Of a stretch of DNA of 64,000 nt, positions 21,579-30,990 are shown piece by piece. The stretch covers positions 1 to 64,000 of the forward strand of contig JAUNLO010000001.1 of assembly GCA_030532185.1 (NCBI GenBank), in the 5' to 3' direction. Numbering within the stretch: position 1 is the first letter of the stretch; the number at the start of each line of letters is the position of its first letter. Source of the DNA: Eubacteriales bacterium. GTDB taxonomy: Bacteria; Bacillota_A; Clostridia; Saccharofermentanales; DTU023. A program made the position numbers and the translations under genes. A model generated the notes under the pieces. The model saw only the letters and a program-made list of their open reading frames with translations, made no database searches and was not told the origin of the DNA.

Positions 21579-23375
21579 ATGCCTTGTGTTTTAATTTCGC
21601 CAGCTTATTTTTCCTATTTATCGCGCTATATTACGGGCGTCTTCTTTGCCTTGGCCGCCTTGCTTCTAGTAGTTGCGGCCTATAGGCGCCTCAGGCAACG
21701 TCTAGTTTTACATAGGCATGGTGTAGACCACTACTTTCTCCTCGGTGAGCAGGAGGGGCAAGCAGATGGCATAATCCATTATCCCCTTTACTTTTCCACC
21801 TCTTTGGGTAAGGCAAGGTCTTCCGATATTCAGCTCAAAGGCCGGGGCATCCAGCGGCATCATGCCATAATCTACTTATACAAGGGGGCCTGGTATTTAG
21901 ATCGATCTTCCGCTAGGGCCCTGGTCAAGGTTAATGGCCGAGAGGTCAAACGTCGTCAGCGGCTCCGCCATGAGGATGTAATCAGCCTGGGCCGCCATGA
22001 TTTGTCCTTCTTCGATGAGGCTAAGGCTGCTAAAAAATCCGGCCTTGCTTTGGCCAAGGTCGAGGAGCGTCTGGCCTTAGACCATAACCAACCACCTAGT
22101 ATAGCTAGCCTCCTCTTGGCCCTATACTTGCCTTTGGCTATCTTGCAGGTGGCCTTCGTCCTACCCAGCGCACTTGAGAGCCTCCTGCCGAGCTTACTTT
22201 TACTCTCGGGTCTTTTTATGCTCCTCATTCTATCCTCGGCCCTGCTCTGGCCACGCATCTTTGGACATTTTGATAGCCTGGCCTTTACCTGTTTCGCCCT
22301 CCTCATGTCGCTTGGCTTTGTGATACAAATGCGGCTGTCTCTACTTAATCGCACTATGCCCGTGAGCCCAGACTGGCATGAAGGTAGATGGCTAGACTTT
22401 CTCCAAGCAGACATGCTAAAGCAAGCCCTTTTTCCCTTACTGGGCCTGGGCATCATGCCGGTCATTATTCTGCTGGTGACTAGGACTAAATTACTCGAGC
22501 GTCTGGCCCCCTTGAGCCTTTTTTTGACTCCCTTATTTTACCTCTCCAGTATTGTCCTGGGTTCTGATGTAACGGGGACCGGTACCAGGCTATGGATTCG
22601 TTTGCCTATGGGGCTGACTATACAGCCCAGTGAATTTGCCAAGATTACTTATCTTCTAGTTCTGGCCTGGACCTTCAAGGTTCGCTTATCCTTCAAGCGG
22701 CAGTTACTCTTCTTTGCTTGGGCTGCGGCAAACTTCTTCTTAATTTTGCTTTTGCCTGACCTAGGTTCTCTCATGATTTTACTGCCGGTCAGCCTCGTGG
22801 TCTTTCTGGTTATGACTTCCGAATACCTTGAGACAGCCCTCCTACTCCTGGGAGGATCTGCAGTTTTCTTTGTGGCTTATCAGATTTTTCCTTATGTACA
22901 ACGCCGTATATACGGTTGGTTGACCCTCTGGACAGAAGTTAATGCCCAAAATGATCAAATTATTCGCGGACTCAAAGCTATGGCTCGTGGGGGCTTAGTG
23001 GGTCTGGGTTGCGGCCAAGCTGAACCGCGGGCTATTCCGCTAGCGAGTTCTGATATGATTTTCCCTTTTTTGGTAGAAGAACAGGGGTTACTAGTGGGCC
23101 TGGCCATTGTCGTATGCTTCATGGCCCTCTGGCTCCGGGGGGCTCACGCTTTCATTGTGACTAGAGACAGCTTTTCTGCGGCCCTTATCTTGGGTTTGGC
23201 TTCCTCTTTCTTTTTCGAGGCTGCGGTGGTTATAGCAGGATCTACGGGCCTGGTCCCCCTGACTGGCGTAACCTTACCCTTTATTGCTCGTGGTGGTTCC
23301 TCCATGCTAGCCAAGTACTTAATGGCGGGACTTCTCCTGGGTCTAGCTAACCGTCAGGCCGAGGTAGCGCGATGA
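21579..23375 (+). CDS. FHA-domain SEDS-family peptidoglycan glycosyltransferase (FtsW/RodA-like)
   Basis: SEDS proteins polymerise glycan strands from lipid II with a partner transpeptidase. The start is set at ATG 21579 because the earlier in-frame ATG (21531) lies in the hup terminator; no clear ribosome site is seen, so this is uncertain. The ~598-residue product has one N-terminal membrane helix, then a cytoplasmic forkhead-associated (FHA) domain (about residues 55-145; SLGKARSSDIQLKGRGIQRHHA), then about ten helices with SEDS motifs: MGLTIQPSEFAKI, FLVEEQGLLVG and PLTGVTLPFIARGGSSM. FHA domains bind phosphothreonine, so control by a Ser/Thr kinase is likely. The transpeptidase gene overlaps its end by four bases. 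Confidence 0.9.
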   Translation: MPCVLISPAYFSYLSRYITGVFFALAALLLVVAAYRRLRQRLVLHRHGVDHYFLLGEQEGQADGIIHYPLYFSTSLGKARSSDIQLKGRGIQRHHAIIYLYKGAWYLDRSSARALVKVNGREVKRRQRLRHEDVISLGRHDLSFFDEAKAAKKSGLALAKVEERLALDHNQPPSIASLLLALYLPLAILQVAFVLPSALESLLPSLLLLSGLFMLLILSSALLWPRIFGHFDSLAFTCFALLMSLGFVIQMRLSLLNRTMPVSPDWHEGRWLDFLQADMLKQALFPLLGLGIMPVIILLVTRTKLLERLAPLSLFLTPLFYLSSIVLGSDVTGTGTRLWIRLPMGLTIQPSEFAKITYLLVLAWTFKVRLSFKRQLLFFAWAAANFFLILLLPDLGSLMILLPVSLVVFLVMTSEYLETALLLLGGSAVFFVAYQIFPYVQRRIYGWLTLWTEVNAQNDQIIRGLKAMARGGLVGLGCGQAEPRAIPLASSDMIFPFLVEEQGLLVGLAIVVCFMALWLRGAHAFIVTRDSFSAALILGLASSFFFEAAVVIAGSTGLVPLTGVTLPFIARGGSSMLAKYLMAGLLLGLANRQAEVAR

Positions 23376-24787
23376 AACAATTAATTCGCAATCTGCTATT
23401 TGTCAGTGTGGCCTTTATGGTGGTTTTTGCCTTCCTGGTGGCGGGCATAGTTTTACAACAAAACCGCAGTAGAGAGAATTTAACAGGGCATGGGGGGGAG
23501 AATAAATTAGCTTTAGCTGACCAATATGCCCGGGCGGGACAAATTCTGGATCGGCATGGCTTGGTCTTAGCCTCCAGTCAAGGGGGGGAGCGGACATATG
23601 CCAGTGATCCCTTGCTGGCTTCCAGTTTAGTTCAGACGATTGGAGATTATAGTCATAATATTGCCAACACAATTGAAGAGCGTTACCAGGCTGAACTTAC
23701 GGGGAGTAACCGTGGCCTGTTTAAGCAATTCATGCTTGACCTCCAAGGGCAAGGCTTTAGAGGAGCGGACCTCCGCCTAACCCTGGATGGGGATATCTGC
23801 CGCAAGTCTGCCGAGCTGCTACAGGCCTACACCGCCTCCCTGGTGCTCTTAAATTATCAAAGTGGCGAAATCTTGGCCCTGGTCAATACTCCCTTGGTCG
23901 CTCCGGAAAATGTAATCCGCTGGGAAAACATAAGCGAAGGTTCTCTTTTCAACAAGGCTTTATTAGGGCAATATACGCCTGGTTCGACCTTTAAACTCAT
24001 TACCGATGCAGCCTGGTTGACTTCCGACCAGTTTCAGGCAGATTACCAGCTTATGTGTAAGGGTAGGGAACCCTTGCTGGGGCCAGGATCCGTCTTAGAA
24101 AACCGCCAGGACGCCGGCCATGGCCTGCTTGATAGGCGACAAGCCCTAGCCAGCTCCTGTAATCACTACTTCGGTCAGTTGGCAGTCAATATTGGGAGCC
24201 AGCAACTCTTACGTACGGCAGAGAATTTTGCTTTTAATGGGGATTGGAACCTAGGTAAATTAAGTGTTCAGCCTAGCCGATTAGTAATCAGTCCCCAGCT
24301 AGACGATTTTACCCTGAGCTGGTTAGCCATTGGTCAGCCCTTAGAGGGTCAAGAGCTCACTGTGACCCCCCTCCATCTTGCCATGATTTCAGGCGCCATA
24401 GCCCAGGGGGGACAAATGATGGAACCTCATCTCCTAGCAGCCGTGGTAAATCCCGGTCTGTCTAGCGAAGAGATTTTAGAGCCCAGAGTGGCCTACCAGG
24501 TGGGGAGTGCCGGCTCCATGGCTATCTTAGCCCAGGATATGATCTATAGTGTCCAGCATGGTATGGCTCAGGCTGCCCAAATAGGGGGGCAAATAGTAGG
24601 GGGGAAGACCGGTACTGCCGAGCATCTGGGGGGAGAGGGGAAGAATCAAACAAATTCACTTTTTACAGGCTTCTTGCAAAATCCTGACCACCCCTTGGCC
24701 ATTGCCCTGGTGGTAGAAGATCAGTGGGTAGATGTGTCCAGCCTGGCAGGTCAGGTCTTGGCCTATGCTTTAGACAAGCCGGAATAG
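23372..24787 (+). CDS. Class B penicillin-binding protein (transpeptidase)
   Basis: The 471-residue protein has one N-terminal membrane helix (about residues 8-30) and a periplasm-facing transpeptidase domain with the three active-site motifs: STFK near 205, SCN near 262 and KTGTAE near 412. It crosslinks peptidoglycan. The large dimerisation domain of PBP2/PBP3 is much reduced, so it resembles the PbpA type that pairs with FHA-SEDS proteins. It overlaps the upstream SEDS gene by four bases (ATGA), supporting a 1:1 SEDS-PBP complex. Confidence 0.93.
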   Translation: MKQLIRNLLFVSVAFMVVFAFLVAGIVLQQNRSRENLTGHGGENKLALADQYARAGQILDRHGLVLASSQGGERTYASDPLLASSLVQTIGDYSHNIANTIEERYQAELTGSNRGLFKQFMLDLQGQGFRGADLRLTLDGDICRKSAELLQAYTASLVLLNYQSGEILALVNTPLVAPENVIRWENISEGSLFNKALLGQYTPGSTFKLITDAAWLTSDQFQADYQLMCKGREPLLGPGSVLENRQDAGHGLLDRRQALASSCNHYFGQLAVNIGSQQLLRTAENFAFNGDWNLGKLSVQPSRLVISPQLDDFTLSWLAIGQPLEGQELTVTPLHLAMISGAIAQGGQMMEPHLLAAVVNPGLSSEEILEPRVAYQVGSAGSMAILAQDMIYSVQHGMAQAAQIGGQIVGGKTGTAEHLGGEGKNQTNSLFTGFLQNPDHPLAIALVVEDQWVDVSSLAGQVLAYALDKPE

Positions 24788-24838
24788 ATAACCTACACTA
24801 GGCATAAAGCCCAAGGTCTTAACGCAGCGGAGGTAGAT

Positions 24839-27469
24839 ATGAGCGGAGAAAAAACTTTACAGACAGCAGACCTCTTATTGATAGATGGTAATTCCATTTT
24901 GAACCGTGCCTACTATGGCATTGGACGCAATCAGCGCCTCACGGCACCGGATGGTACGCCCACGGGGGCAGTTTTTACATTTTTTAATATGCTGTTCAGC
25001 TATCAGGACTTACTTAAGCCCTCGAGAACTTGTGTCTGTTTTGACCGGCCGGAACCCACCTTCCGGCACGAGCTCTACCAGGACTATAAGGCGGGACGTA
25101 AGCCCATGGATGAAGATTTGGCGGTACAATTTCCCTTGCTTAAGGAGGGCCTCGCCTATATGGGACTGCAGCAGGTAGAACTGGCAGGTTACGAGGCAGA
25201 TGACCTAATTGCCAGTCTGGCCAAGCAAGCTACGGAGGCAGGTGACCACGTCTATATTTTGTCGGGAGACCGGGATCTTTGGCAACTCATTTCTGAACAG
25301 ATCACCGTGGTTTACCCATATAAAAATAAGGGGGGAGCCGGCAAAGATATTATGACTCCCGAGGAGTTTAGAGCCTTGTATGGTTTTGCACCCTCCGCTT
25401 TTCTAGATTTCAAAGCCTTGAGGGGAGACCCTTCTGACAATATACCTGGGGTTAAGGGGATTGGGGATAAGACGGCCACAACTTTAATCCAAAAATATGG
25501 CAGCCTGGACCAGGTCTATGCACAACTGGAAGAGATAGGAGGGGCCCAGGCGCGTAAACTTGCAGAAGGTAGGGAGGCCGCCTACCTGTCCTATGATTTA
25601 GCCAAACCCAATTTTTCCGCCCCCTTGTCCGCCTGCCCAGCCCCGCAAGAGCTAGATTTGGAGGCACTTGATCTCTACCTACAAAGATTAAACATCAAGA
25701 GCTTCCGTGAACGTTTCCAGCTAGCAAGTCCCGACCTAGTCTCTGCCCAAAGTTTAGAGGCTAAATGGACCCGGGTGACTACTTGGCAAGACTTGAATTT
25801 AAGCCCTGAGCGAAAGCTGGCCCTGCTTCCTCTAGCCGAGGACGTATGGGGCTTTTTAACTGACCAGGACTACCTACTCCTCTTGAATCCCTTGGAGCTT
25901 AATTTTGTGTGGGAGCATATCCTGGCTCAGGAAGCCCAACTGCATTTTTGGGCCGGTAAAGAGCTTCTGCGCCAGGCCCAGCTCAGTGTTCCGCCCCAGA
26001 CCTACTATGATGGTGAGATTGCTGCTTACCTGCTGAACGCAGGTGACCTAACTCAGGTCTATCCGGCCTCCTTCCTTTCGGCCTGGCAGGCTGTGGGAGG
26101 GGAGGATATCAAATTCCAAGAAATGGCCGGTCTAGCTGACCCAGACCGGGAAAGAGAGGCCTACTTCCGCCTAGCCAGTCTCTTTAATTTTTTTGATATG
26201 GCAGATAAGGCCCTGGGGGCTTTAGGCTTGGACAAGCTGGCCACTGACCTAGAGTTTCCTCTAGCTCGCGTCCTGGCCCTCATGGAAAAGCAGGGTATTG
26301 CCATTGATCAAGCTGGCTTGAATGATCTCTCGCAGGCTATGGCCGGGGAAATCCGCGACTTGGAGGACAAAATTTCAGCCTACTTCCCGCATCCCATCAA
26401 CCTTAATTCCGGTAAGCAATTAGGGGAGATGCTTTTTGCTGAGTTAGGCCTGCCCGGTGCCAAGAAAAATAAGAATGGTAGCTATTCTACGGCCGCAGAT
26501 ATTTTGGAAAATCTGAGGGATAGCCATCCTGTCATCCCCTTAATCCTCCAATATCGCGAAATTAGCAAGTTGAGATCTACTTTTGTGGAAGGCCTGAGCA
26601 AGGAGATTGCGGAAGATGGCCGTATTCACACCCATTTTAAGCAAACCCTCACTAGCACCGGACGCCTATCTTCGGCCGAACCTAACCTGCAAAATATTCC
26701 TGTGAAATCAGAGCGGGCCCATGATATTCGCAAACTTTTTGTGGCTCGCCCCGGCTATAGCTTTGTAGATGCAGACTATTCACAGATTGAATTACGCCTC
26801 CTGGCCGCCATGAGTGGGGATGCAGAATTGCAGAGGGCCTTCCAAACCGGTAGCGACATTCACCGGACTACGGCAGCCCGTATATTCAATAAGCAGCCAG
26901 AGGAGATAAGTAGTAAGGAGAGACGAGATGCGAAAACCGTAAATTTTTCCATTATTTATGGCATTTCAGATTTTAGTCTCTCCCAGGACTTGGATCTGAC
27001 TGTACCAGAAGCCAGAGCCTATATAGAAGCTTATTATAGCCATTATCCTAAGGTTAAGCCTTGGATGGAGGCCCAGGTAGACCAGGCTAAGAAACTAGGT
27101 TATGTAGAAACCATCCTGGGCCGTCGCCGTTATATCCCGGAACTTAAAAGCCGTAACTTCCACCAACGTAAATTTGGTGAGCGGGCTGCTATGAATGCCC
27201 CGGTCCAGGGCTCGGCCGCCGATTTAATTAAAATTGCCATGGTCCAGGTGGAGGCAGCCTTACGTGCTGCCGGCTTGCGTAGCAAGTTAATCTTGCAAGT
27301 ACATGACGAACTCCTCTTGGAAGTACCAGATGAAGAAGTGGACCAAGCAGCCGCCATGCTCCGGCAAGCTATGGAATCTGCCCTTACCTTGAGCGTCCCT
27401 CTCAAGGTAGACCTAGCTGTGGGTAAGAACTGGGGGGAAATGACTGACTTGGCAGAAAGTGGAGACTAG
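24839..27469 (+). CDS. polA: DNA polymerase I
   Basis: PolA fills gaps and removes RNA primers. The 876-residue protein has an N-terminal 5'-3' exonuclease (LIDGNSILNRAYYG; YEADDLIAS; SGDRDLWQL; FKALRGDPSDNIPG), a middle domain and a C-terminal polymerase with motif A DADYSQIELR, motif B RRDAKTVNFSIIYG and motif C VHDELLLE. The middle domain lacks the DxE of a working 3'-5' proofreading site (the region reads ALLPLAED), as in Bacillus PolA. GGAGG sits seven bases before the ATG. Confidence 0.97.
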   Translation: MSGEKTLQTADLLLIDGNSILNRAYYGIGRNQRLTAPDGTPTGAVFTFFNMLFSYQDLLKPSRTCVCFDRPEPTFRHELYQDYKAGRKPMDEDLAVQFPLLKEGLAYMGLQQVELAGYEADDLIASLAKQATEAGDHVYILSGDRDLWQLISEQITVVYPYKNKGGAGKDIMTPEEFRALYGFAPSAFLDFKALRGDPSDNIPGVKGIGDKTATTLIQKYGSLDQVYAQLEEIGGAQARKLAEGREAAYLSYDLAKPNFSAPLSACPAPQELDLEALDLYLQRLNIKSFRERFQLASPDLVSAQSLEAKWTRVTTWQDLNLSPERKLALLPLAEDVWGFLTDQDYLLLLNPLELNFVWEHILAQEAQLHFWAGKELLRQAQLSVPPQTYYDGEIAAYLLNAGDLTQVYPASFLSAWQAVGGEDIKFQEMAGLADPDREREAYFRLASLFNFFDMADKALGALGLDKLATDLEFPLARVLALMEKQGIAIDQAGLNDLSQAMAGEIRDLEDKISAYFPHPINLNSGKQLGEMLFAELGLPGAKKNKNGSYSTAADILENLRDSHPVIPLILQYREISKLRSTFVEGLSKEIAEDGRIHTHFKQTLTSTGRLSSAEPNLQNIPVKSERAHDIRKLFVARPGYSFVDADYSQIELRLLAAMSGDAELQRAFQTGSDIHRTTAARIFNKQPEEISSKERRDAKTVNFSIIYGISDFSLSQDLDLTVPEARAYIEAYYSHYPKVKPWMEAQVDQAKKLGYVETILGRRRYIPELKSRNFHQRKFGERAAMNAPVQGSAADLIKIAMVQVEAALRAAGLRSKLILQVHDELLLEVPDEEVDQAAAMLRQAMESALTLSVPLKVDLAVGKNWGEMTDLAESGD

Positions 27470-27580
27470 GCCCAAGTGCCCACTACATTGAGGACTTTTC
27501 GTGCTAGACTTAGAAGGTCGTCTGGCCACTGAGGGAGAGTAGACCTTGACAAAATAAGAGTATAACAGTAAAGGTGAACC

Positions 27581-28672
27581 ATGAAAGTAGGAATAGTTGG
27601 ACTGCCCAATGTGGGCAAAAGTACCTTATTTAACGCTATTACCCATGCGGGTGCCGAGGTGGCAAATTATCCCTTTTGTACCATTGAGCCCAACCATGGT
27701 GTGGTGGCGGTCCCAGATGAACGCTTAAGTTGGTTAACTGCCCTGAGCAAGAGTAAAAAGACGACTCCTGCCACGGTAGAATTTGTAGATATCGCTGGTT
27801 TAGTCGCCGGTGCCTCAAGGGGAGAGGGTTTAGGCAATAAATTTTTGTCTAATATCCGTGAGACTGAGGCCATTCTGCACGTAGTGCGGTGCTTTGAAGA
27901 TGGAGATATCACTCACGTGTCAGGTGCTGCTGACCCCTTACGTGATGTCAGTATCATTAATTTAGAGCTAATTTTAGCGGATATTGAGTGGTTGGAACGT
28001 CGCAGGGAAAAGATAGCTAAAATGTCCAAGTCAGGTAACAAAGATCTCTTGGCCGAGTTGGACTTCCTGGACCGCCTCCGGGCTCACCTGGAGGCAGAAC
28101 AGCCTGCCCGTTCCTTCCCCTGGACAGAACAAGAACGGGAAGACTATGGCCCTGAGCTTTTCCTACTTACCAGCAAGCCCGTTCTTTATGTGGCCAATAT
28201 TGCGGAAGATAAAATCGGCCAGGACTTGCCGGAGGTTAAGGCCCTAGAGGAACTTGCCGCCAAAGAGTCCGCCTCCGTCTTGGCTATTAGTGCCCAGATT
28301 GAAGAAGAAATATCTAATTTGGAAGAGGAAGAAAAAGCTCTCTTCTTAGAAGACTTGGGCTTGGAGGAGCCTGGTCTCAACCGGATTATCCGCGCCTCCT
28401 ATGAGCTTTTAGGCCTTATCTCCTTCCTGACTACGGGAGAGGATGAGTCCCGTGCCTGGACCATTAAGGTTGGTACCAAGGCTGCCCAGGCTGCGGGTAA
28501 GATTCACTCGGATTTGGAACGCGGCTTTATTCGGGCAGAACTGGTGGCCTTTGATGATCTTAAAGCTCTCGGTTCCATGAAGGAAGTTAAAGATCAGGGC
28601 AAACTACGGTCGGAAGGCCGTGACTACGTGATGCAGGATGGGGATGTAGTCCTTTTCCGCTTTAATGTCTAA
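27581..28672 (+). CDS. ychF: Redox-regulated ATPase YchF
   Basis: YchF/OLA1 is an Obg-family P-loop protein that prefers ATP and associates with ribosomes. The 363-residue length is typical. Visible are the P-loop GLPNVGKST near residue 7, switch region [17 protein letters not shown], the altered G4 motif (VANIAED in place of NKxD) that explains its ATP preference, and a C-terminal TGS-like domain. AAAGGTG precedes the ATG. A TTGACA lies at 27546-27551, but no -10 stands at the right distance. The coaE start codon immediately follows its stop. Confidence 0.97.
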   Translation: MKVGIVGLPNVGKSTLFNAITHAGAEVANYPFCTIEPNHGVVAVPDERLSWLTALSKSKKTTPATVEFVDIAGLVAGASRGEGLGNKFLSNIRETEAILHVVRCFEDGDITHVSGAADPLRDVSIINLELILADIEWLERRREKIAKMSKSGNKDLLAELDFLDRLRAHLEAEQPARSFPWTEQEREDYGPELFLLTSKPVLYVANIAEDKIGQDLPEVKALEELAAKESASVLAISAQIEEEISNLEEEEKALFLEDLGLEEPGLNRIIRASYELLGLISFLTTGEDESRAWTIKVGTKAAQAAGKIHSDLERGFIRAELVAFDDLKALGSMKEVKDQGKLRSEGRDYVMQDGDVVLFRFNV

Positions 28673-29293
28673 ATGTTTGTTATCGGTGTAACAGGGGGAA
28701 TTGGAGCTGGCAAGTCGAGCTTTGCCGGACTCCTGGCCGAGGCAGGTCTGCCCGTATTGGATGCAGATAAGATTTCGCATGAACTGACGCAAGCGGGTGG
28801 GCGGTCCATGTTGGCCATTGAAGAGGCTTTTGGTCCCAAGTATCTTAAGCCCGACGGTAGCCTGGACCGTCAGGCCATGTCTGCTTTGGCTTTTCAGGAT
28901 AAAAAAAGTCTGGACCGTCTGTCAGCAATTATTCATCAGGATGTCATCCTTACTATGGAGGAGGGCTTGCAGGCCCTGAGTAAAAGCCAGGCCCAGGCAG
29001 CGGTCTTGGATGTGCCTATCCCGGTAAAACATGGTTTTTTAGACCGCAGCGACCTAGTTATTTGTATCTGGGCTGATGATGAGATTCGTCTCAGCCGTCT
29101 GGCCCAGCGGGGCATGGCTCAGGCAGAGGCCCAGCGGCGGATGGCGGTTCAACTGTCTCGGGAGGAGTATGCCAAGCTGGCAGATATGCTAATACTAAAT
29201 AATGGCAGTTTGGAAGACTTGAGGCTGCGTGCCCAAGAAATTCTTCAAACGGAGCTGGCAGCCCGGGGCATTAAATTTAAAGACCTCATTTAG
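28673..29293 (+). CDS. coaE: Dephospho-CoA kinase
   Basis: CoaE catalyses the last step of coenzyme A synthesis. The 206-residue protein has the P-loop GVTGGIGAGKSS at residues 5-16, the VLDADKISHEL substrate segment and the VLDVPI lid region near 113. The ATG abuts the ychF stop with no gap, so the genes are co-transcribed; the ribosome site is weak and translation probably depends on ychF. Confidence 0.95.
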   Translation: MFVIGVTGGIGAGKSSFAGLLAEAGLPVLDADKISHELTQAGGRSMLAIEEAFGPKYLKPDGSLDRQAMSALAFQDKKSLDRLSAIIHQDVILTMEEGLQALSKSQAQAAVLDVPIPVKHGFLDRSDLVICIWADDEIRLSRLAQRGMAQAEAQRRMAVQLSREEYAKLADMLILNNGSLEDLRLRAQEILQTELAARGIKFKDLI

Positions 29294-29419
29294 CAAGTTA
29301 AGCCTAGCTTTGGCTCTAGCCTAAGCGACATATTGTCGGCCTTTGCCTGTCTTTGTTGAACTTTAGCTAAAAATTTTCTGCTTACTTCACGTATGCTGAC
29401 CAAGGAAGTGGAGTAAGCT

Positions 29420-30979
29420 ATGTATTCAAAAATTAAAACCTATGTACCCCAAGGGATGGAAGCGGTGCCGGCACTTGTAGAAGCCAGTATCCTGCCCGGC
29501 CTGCCTTCTTTTGCCTTGTCAGGCTTGTCCTCCGGTAAAAGCCGGGAGGTGGAGAGTCGCTTACGGGCCGCTATCTTGGCTGTGGGCCTCAAGTGGCCCA
29601 AGGGCAGGATAATCTGTGGTATTAGTCCCGCTTGGCTGCCCAAAGCAGGGAGTCTTTATGACCTGGGCCTTGCTCTGGCCCTCATTGAAGCTTCTAACCA
29701 GCTTGGTAGTTTCCAATTAAGCAGAGACTTTTGTGTCATGGGGGAATTAGGTTTAGATGGCACGATCCGCCCGGTTCCCGGTCTTTTCCCCAGCCTGGAG
29801 GCGGCGGCTCAGGCGGGCGAACTAGTCTTCCTGCCTGAAGAGAATGCCCCAGAGGCCAAGCTTGTTGATGGTCTGACCTACCTTTCCCTGCGCAAGCTGG
29901 TAGAGGTCCTAGACTATCTACGTGGGGTACGAGCCTTCCAAGCCCAGGAGAACACTTGGCAGGACCTAGCTCCACCTCCCATACGAGAAGCTGACTTGAC
30001 TGCTTTTGCAGCCTATCGGGGGCAGCCCCAGGCGCGTCGCGGTTTAATGCTAGCCCTGGCCGGCCTGCACCCCCTGATCTTGCTAGGGGCACCGGGCTGT
30101 GGCAAGACCATGCTGCTCTCCCTGGCGGCCTCCCTCTTACCAGCTTTGGAGAAGGAGGAATTACAACTTCTACGGAAAATCTATAGTGTGGCCCAAATCC
30201 CGGAAGATGAGGTGCTAACTTTGGGACGGCGGCCTTTCGTCGCTCCTCATTTTTCGGTAACCCCCACGGGCTTATCCGGGGGTGGTCAGCCTCTTAAACC
30301 CGGTCTTTTTAGCTTGGCCAATTCCGGCATCCTCTTTTTAGATGAACTAGGTGAATATTCTACGTCGAAATTAGAACTCTTGCGCGAGCCCATGTCGTCA
30401 CGACAAATTTATCTGGTCCGGTCCCAGCAAAGATTAAAGCTACCCGCTAACTTCTTGTTGCTGGCTGCCGCTAATCCCTGTCGTTGCGGTTACGCTTTAG
30501 AGGATGACGGGCGCTGCCATTGCTCAGACCAGGCCATTGCCAACTACCTCCAGTCTATCTCAGGAGCCTTGTGGAATCGTTTTCATCTCATGGTTCTCAT
30601 GAAAAGCCAGTCTTTTAACTTCGGGGAAAATAAGCAGGCCTTGGCCAGTAAGAGTGCTCTTTTAAAGGCGAGAGAGACCATAGACCAGGCCTGGGCTATG
30701 GCCAAGTCACGCTTGCCGGCCCAGGCGCATTTGTCAGGCTTTAGCTATCAGAATGGTGTGAATCCCTATTTTACGGCGAACAGGCAGTATGGCTTCAGTA
30801 AGTCAGTTTTACAGCAGGCTAATCAACTAGCCAATGAGAGGCAGCTCAGCATGCGGTCTTACCAGCAGTTACTGCGGACCGCACGGACCCTGGCGGATTT
30901 AGAGCTCCGAGACAGTATCAGCTGGGAGGATATCGCGGAAGCCCTCTATTTCCGGCCTGACCCTCAAAAGATTATGTAA
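29420..30979 (+). CDS. comM: YifB/ComM-family Mg-chelatase-like AAA+ helicase
   Basis: ComM is a hexameric helicase that promotes branch migration during natural transformation. The 519-residue protein has the N-terminal Lon-like domain (GLPSFALSGLSSGKSREVESRLRAAI), Walker A GAPGCGKT near 223, Walker B GILFLDELGEY near 300, the zinc-like CRCGYALEDDGRCHC cluster near 353 and a C-terminal Mg-chelatase domain. dprA follows five bases after the stop, so these two transformation-linked genes are one unit. No ComK or ComX box was recognised in the 126-base upstream gap. Confidence 0.93.
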   Translation: MYSKIKTYVPQGMEAVPALVEASILPGLPSFALSGLSSGKSREVESRLRAAILAVGLKWPKGRIICGISPAWLPKAGSLYDLGLALALIEASNQLGSFQLSRDFCVMGELGLDGTIRPVPGLFPSLEAAAQAGELVFLPEENAPEAKLVDGLTYLSLRKLVEVLDYLRGVRAFQAQENTWQDLAPPPIREADLTAFAAYRGQPQARRGLMLALAGLHPLILLGAPGCGKTMLLSLAASLLPALEKEELQLLRKIYSVAQIPEDEVLTLGRRPFVAPHFSVTPTGLSGGGQPLKPGLFSLANSGILFLDELGEYSTSKLELLREPMSSRQIYLVRSQQRLKLPANFLLLAAANPCRCGYALEDDGRCHCSDQAIANYLQSISGALWNRFHLMVLMKSQSFNFGENKQALASKSALLKARETIDQAWAMAKSRLPAQAHLSGFSYQNGVNPYFTANRQYGFSKSVLQQANQLANERQLSMRSYQQLLRTARTLADLELRDSISWEDIAEALYFRPDPQKIM

Positions 30980-30990
30980 GAGAGGTGTAT

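Noticed and set aside
27546..27566. Promoter TTGACA...TATAAC ahead of ychF
   Set aside because: The two boxes are only nine bases apart, too close for a sigma-70 promoter.
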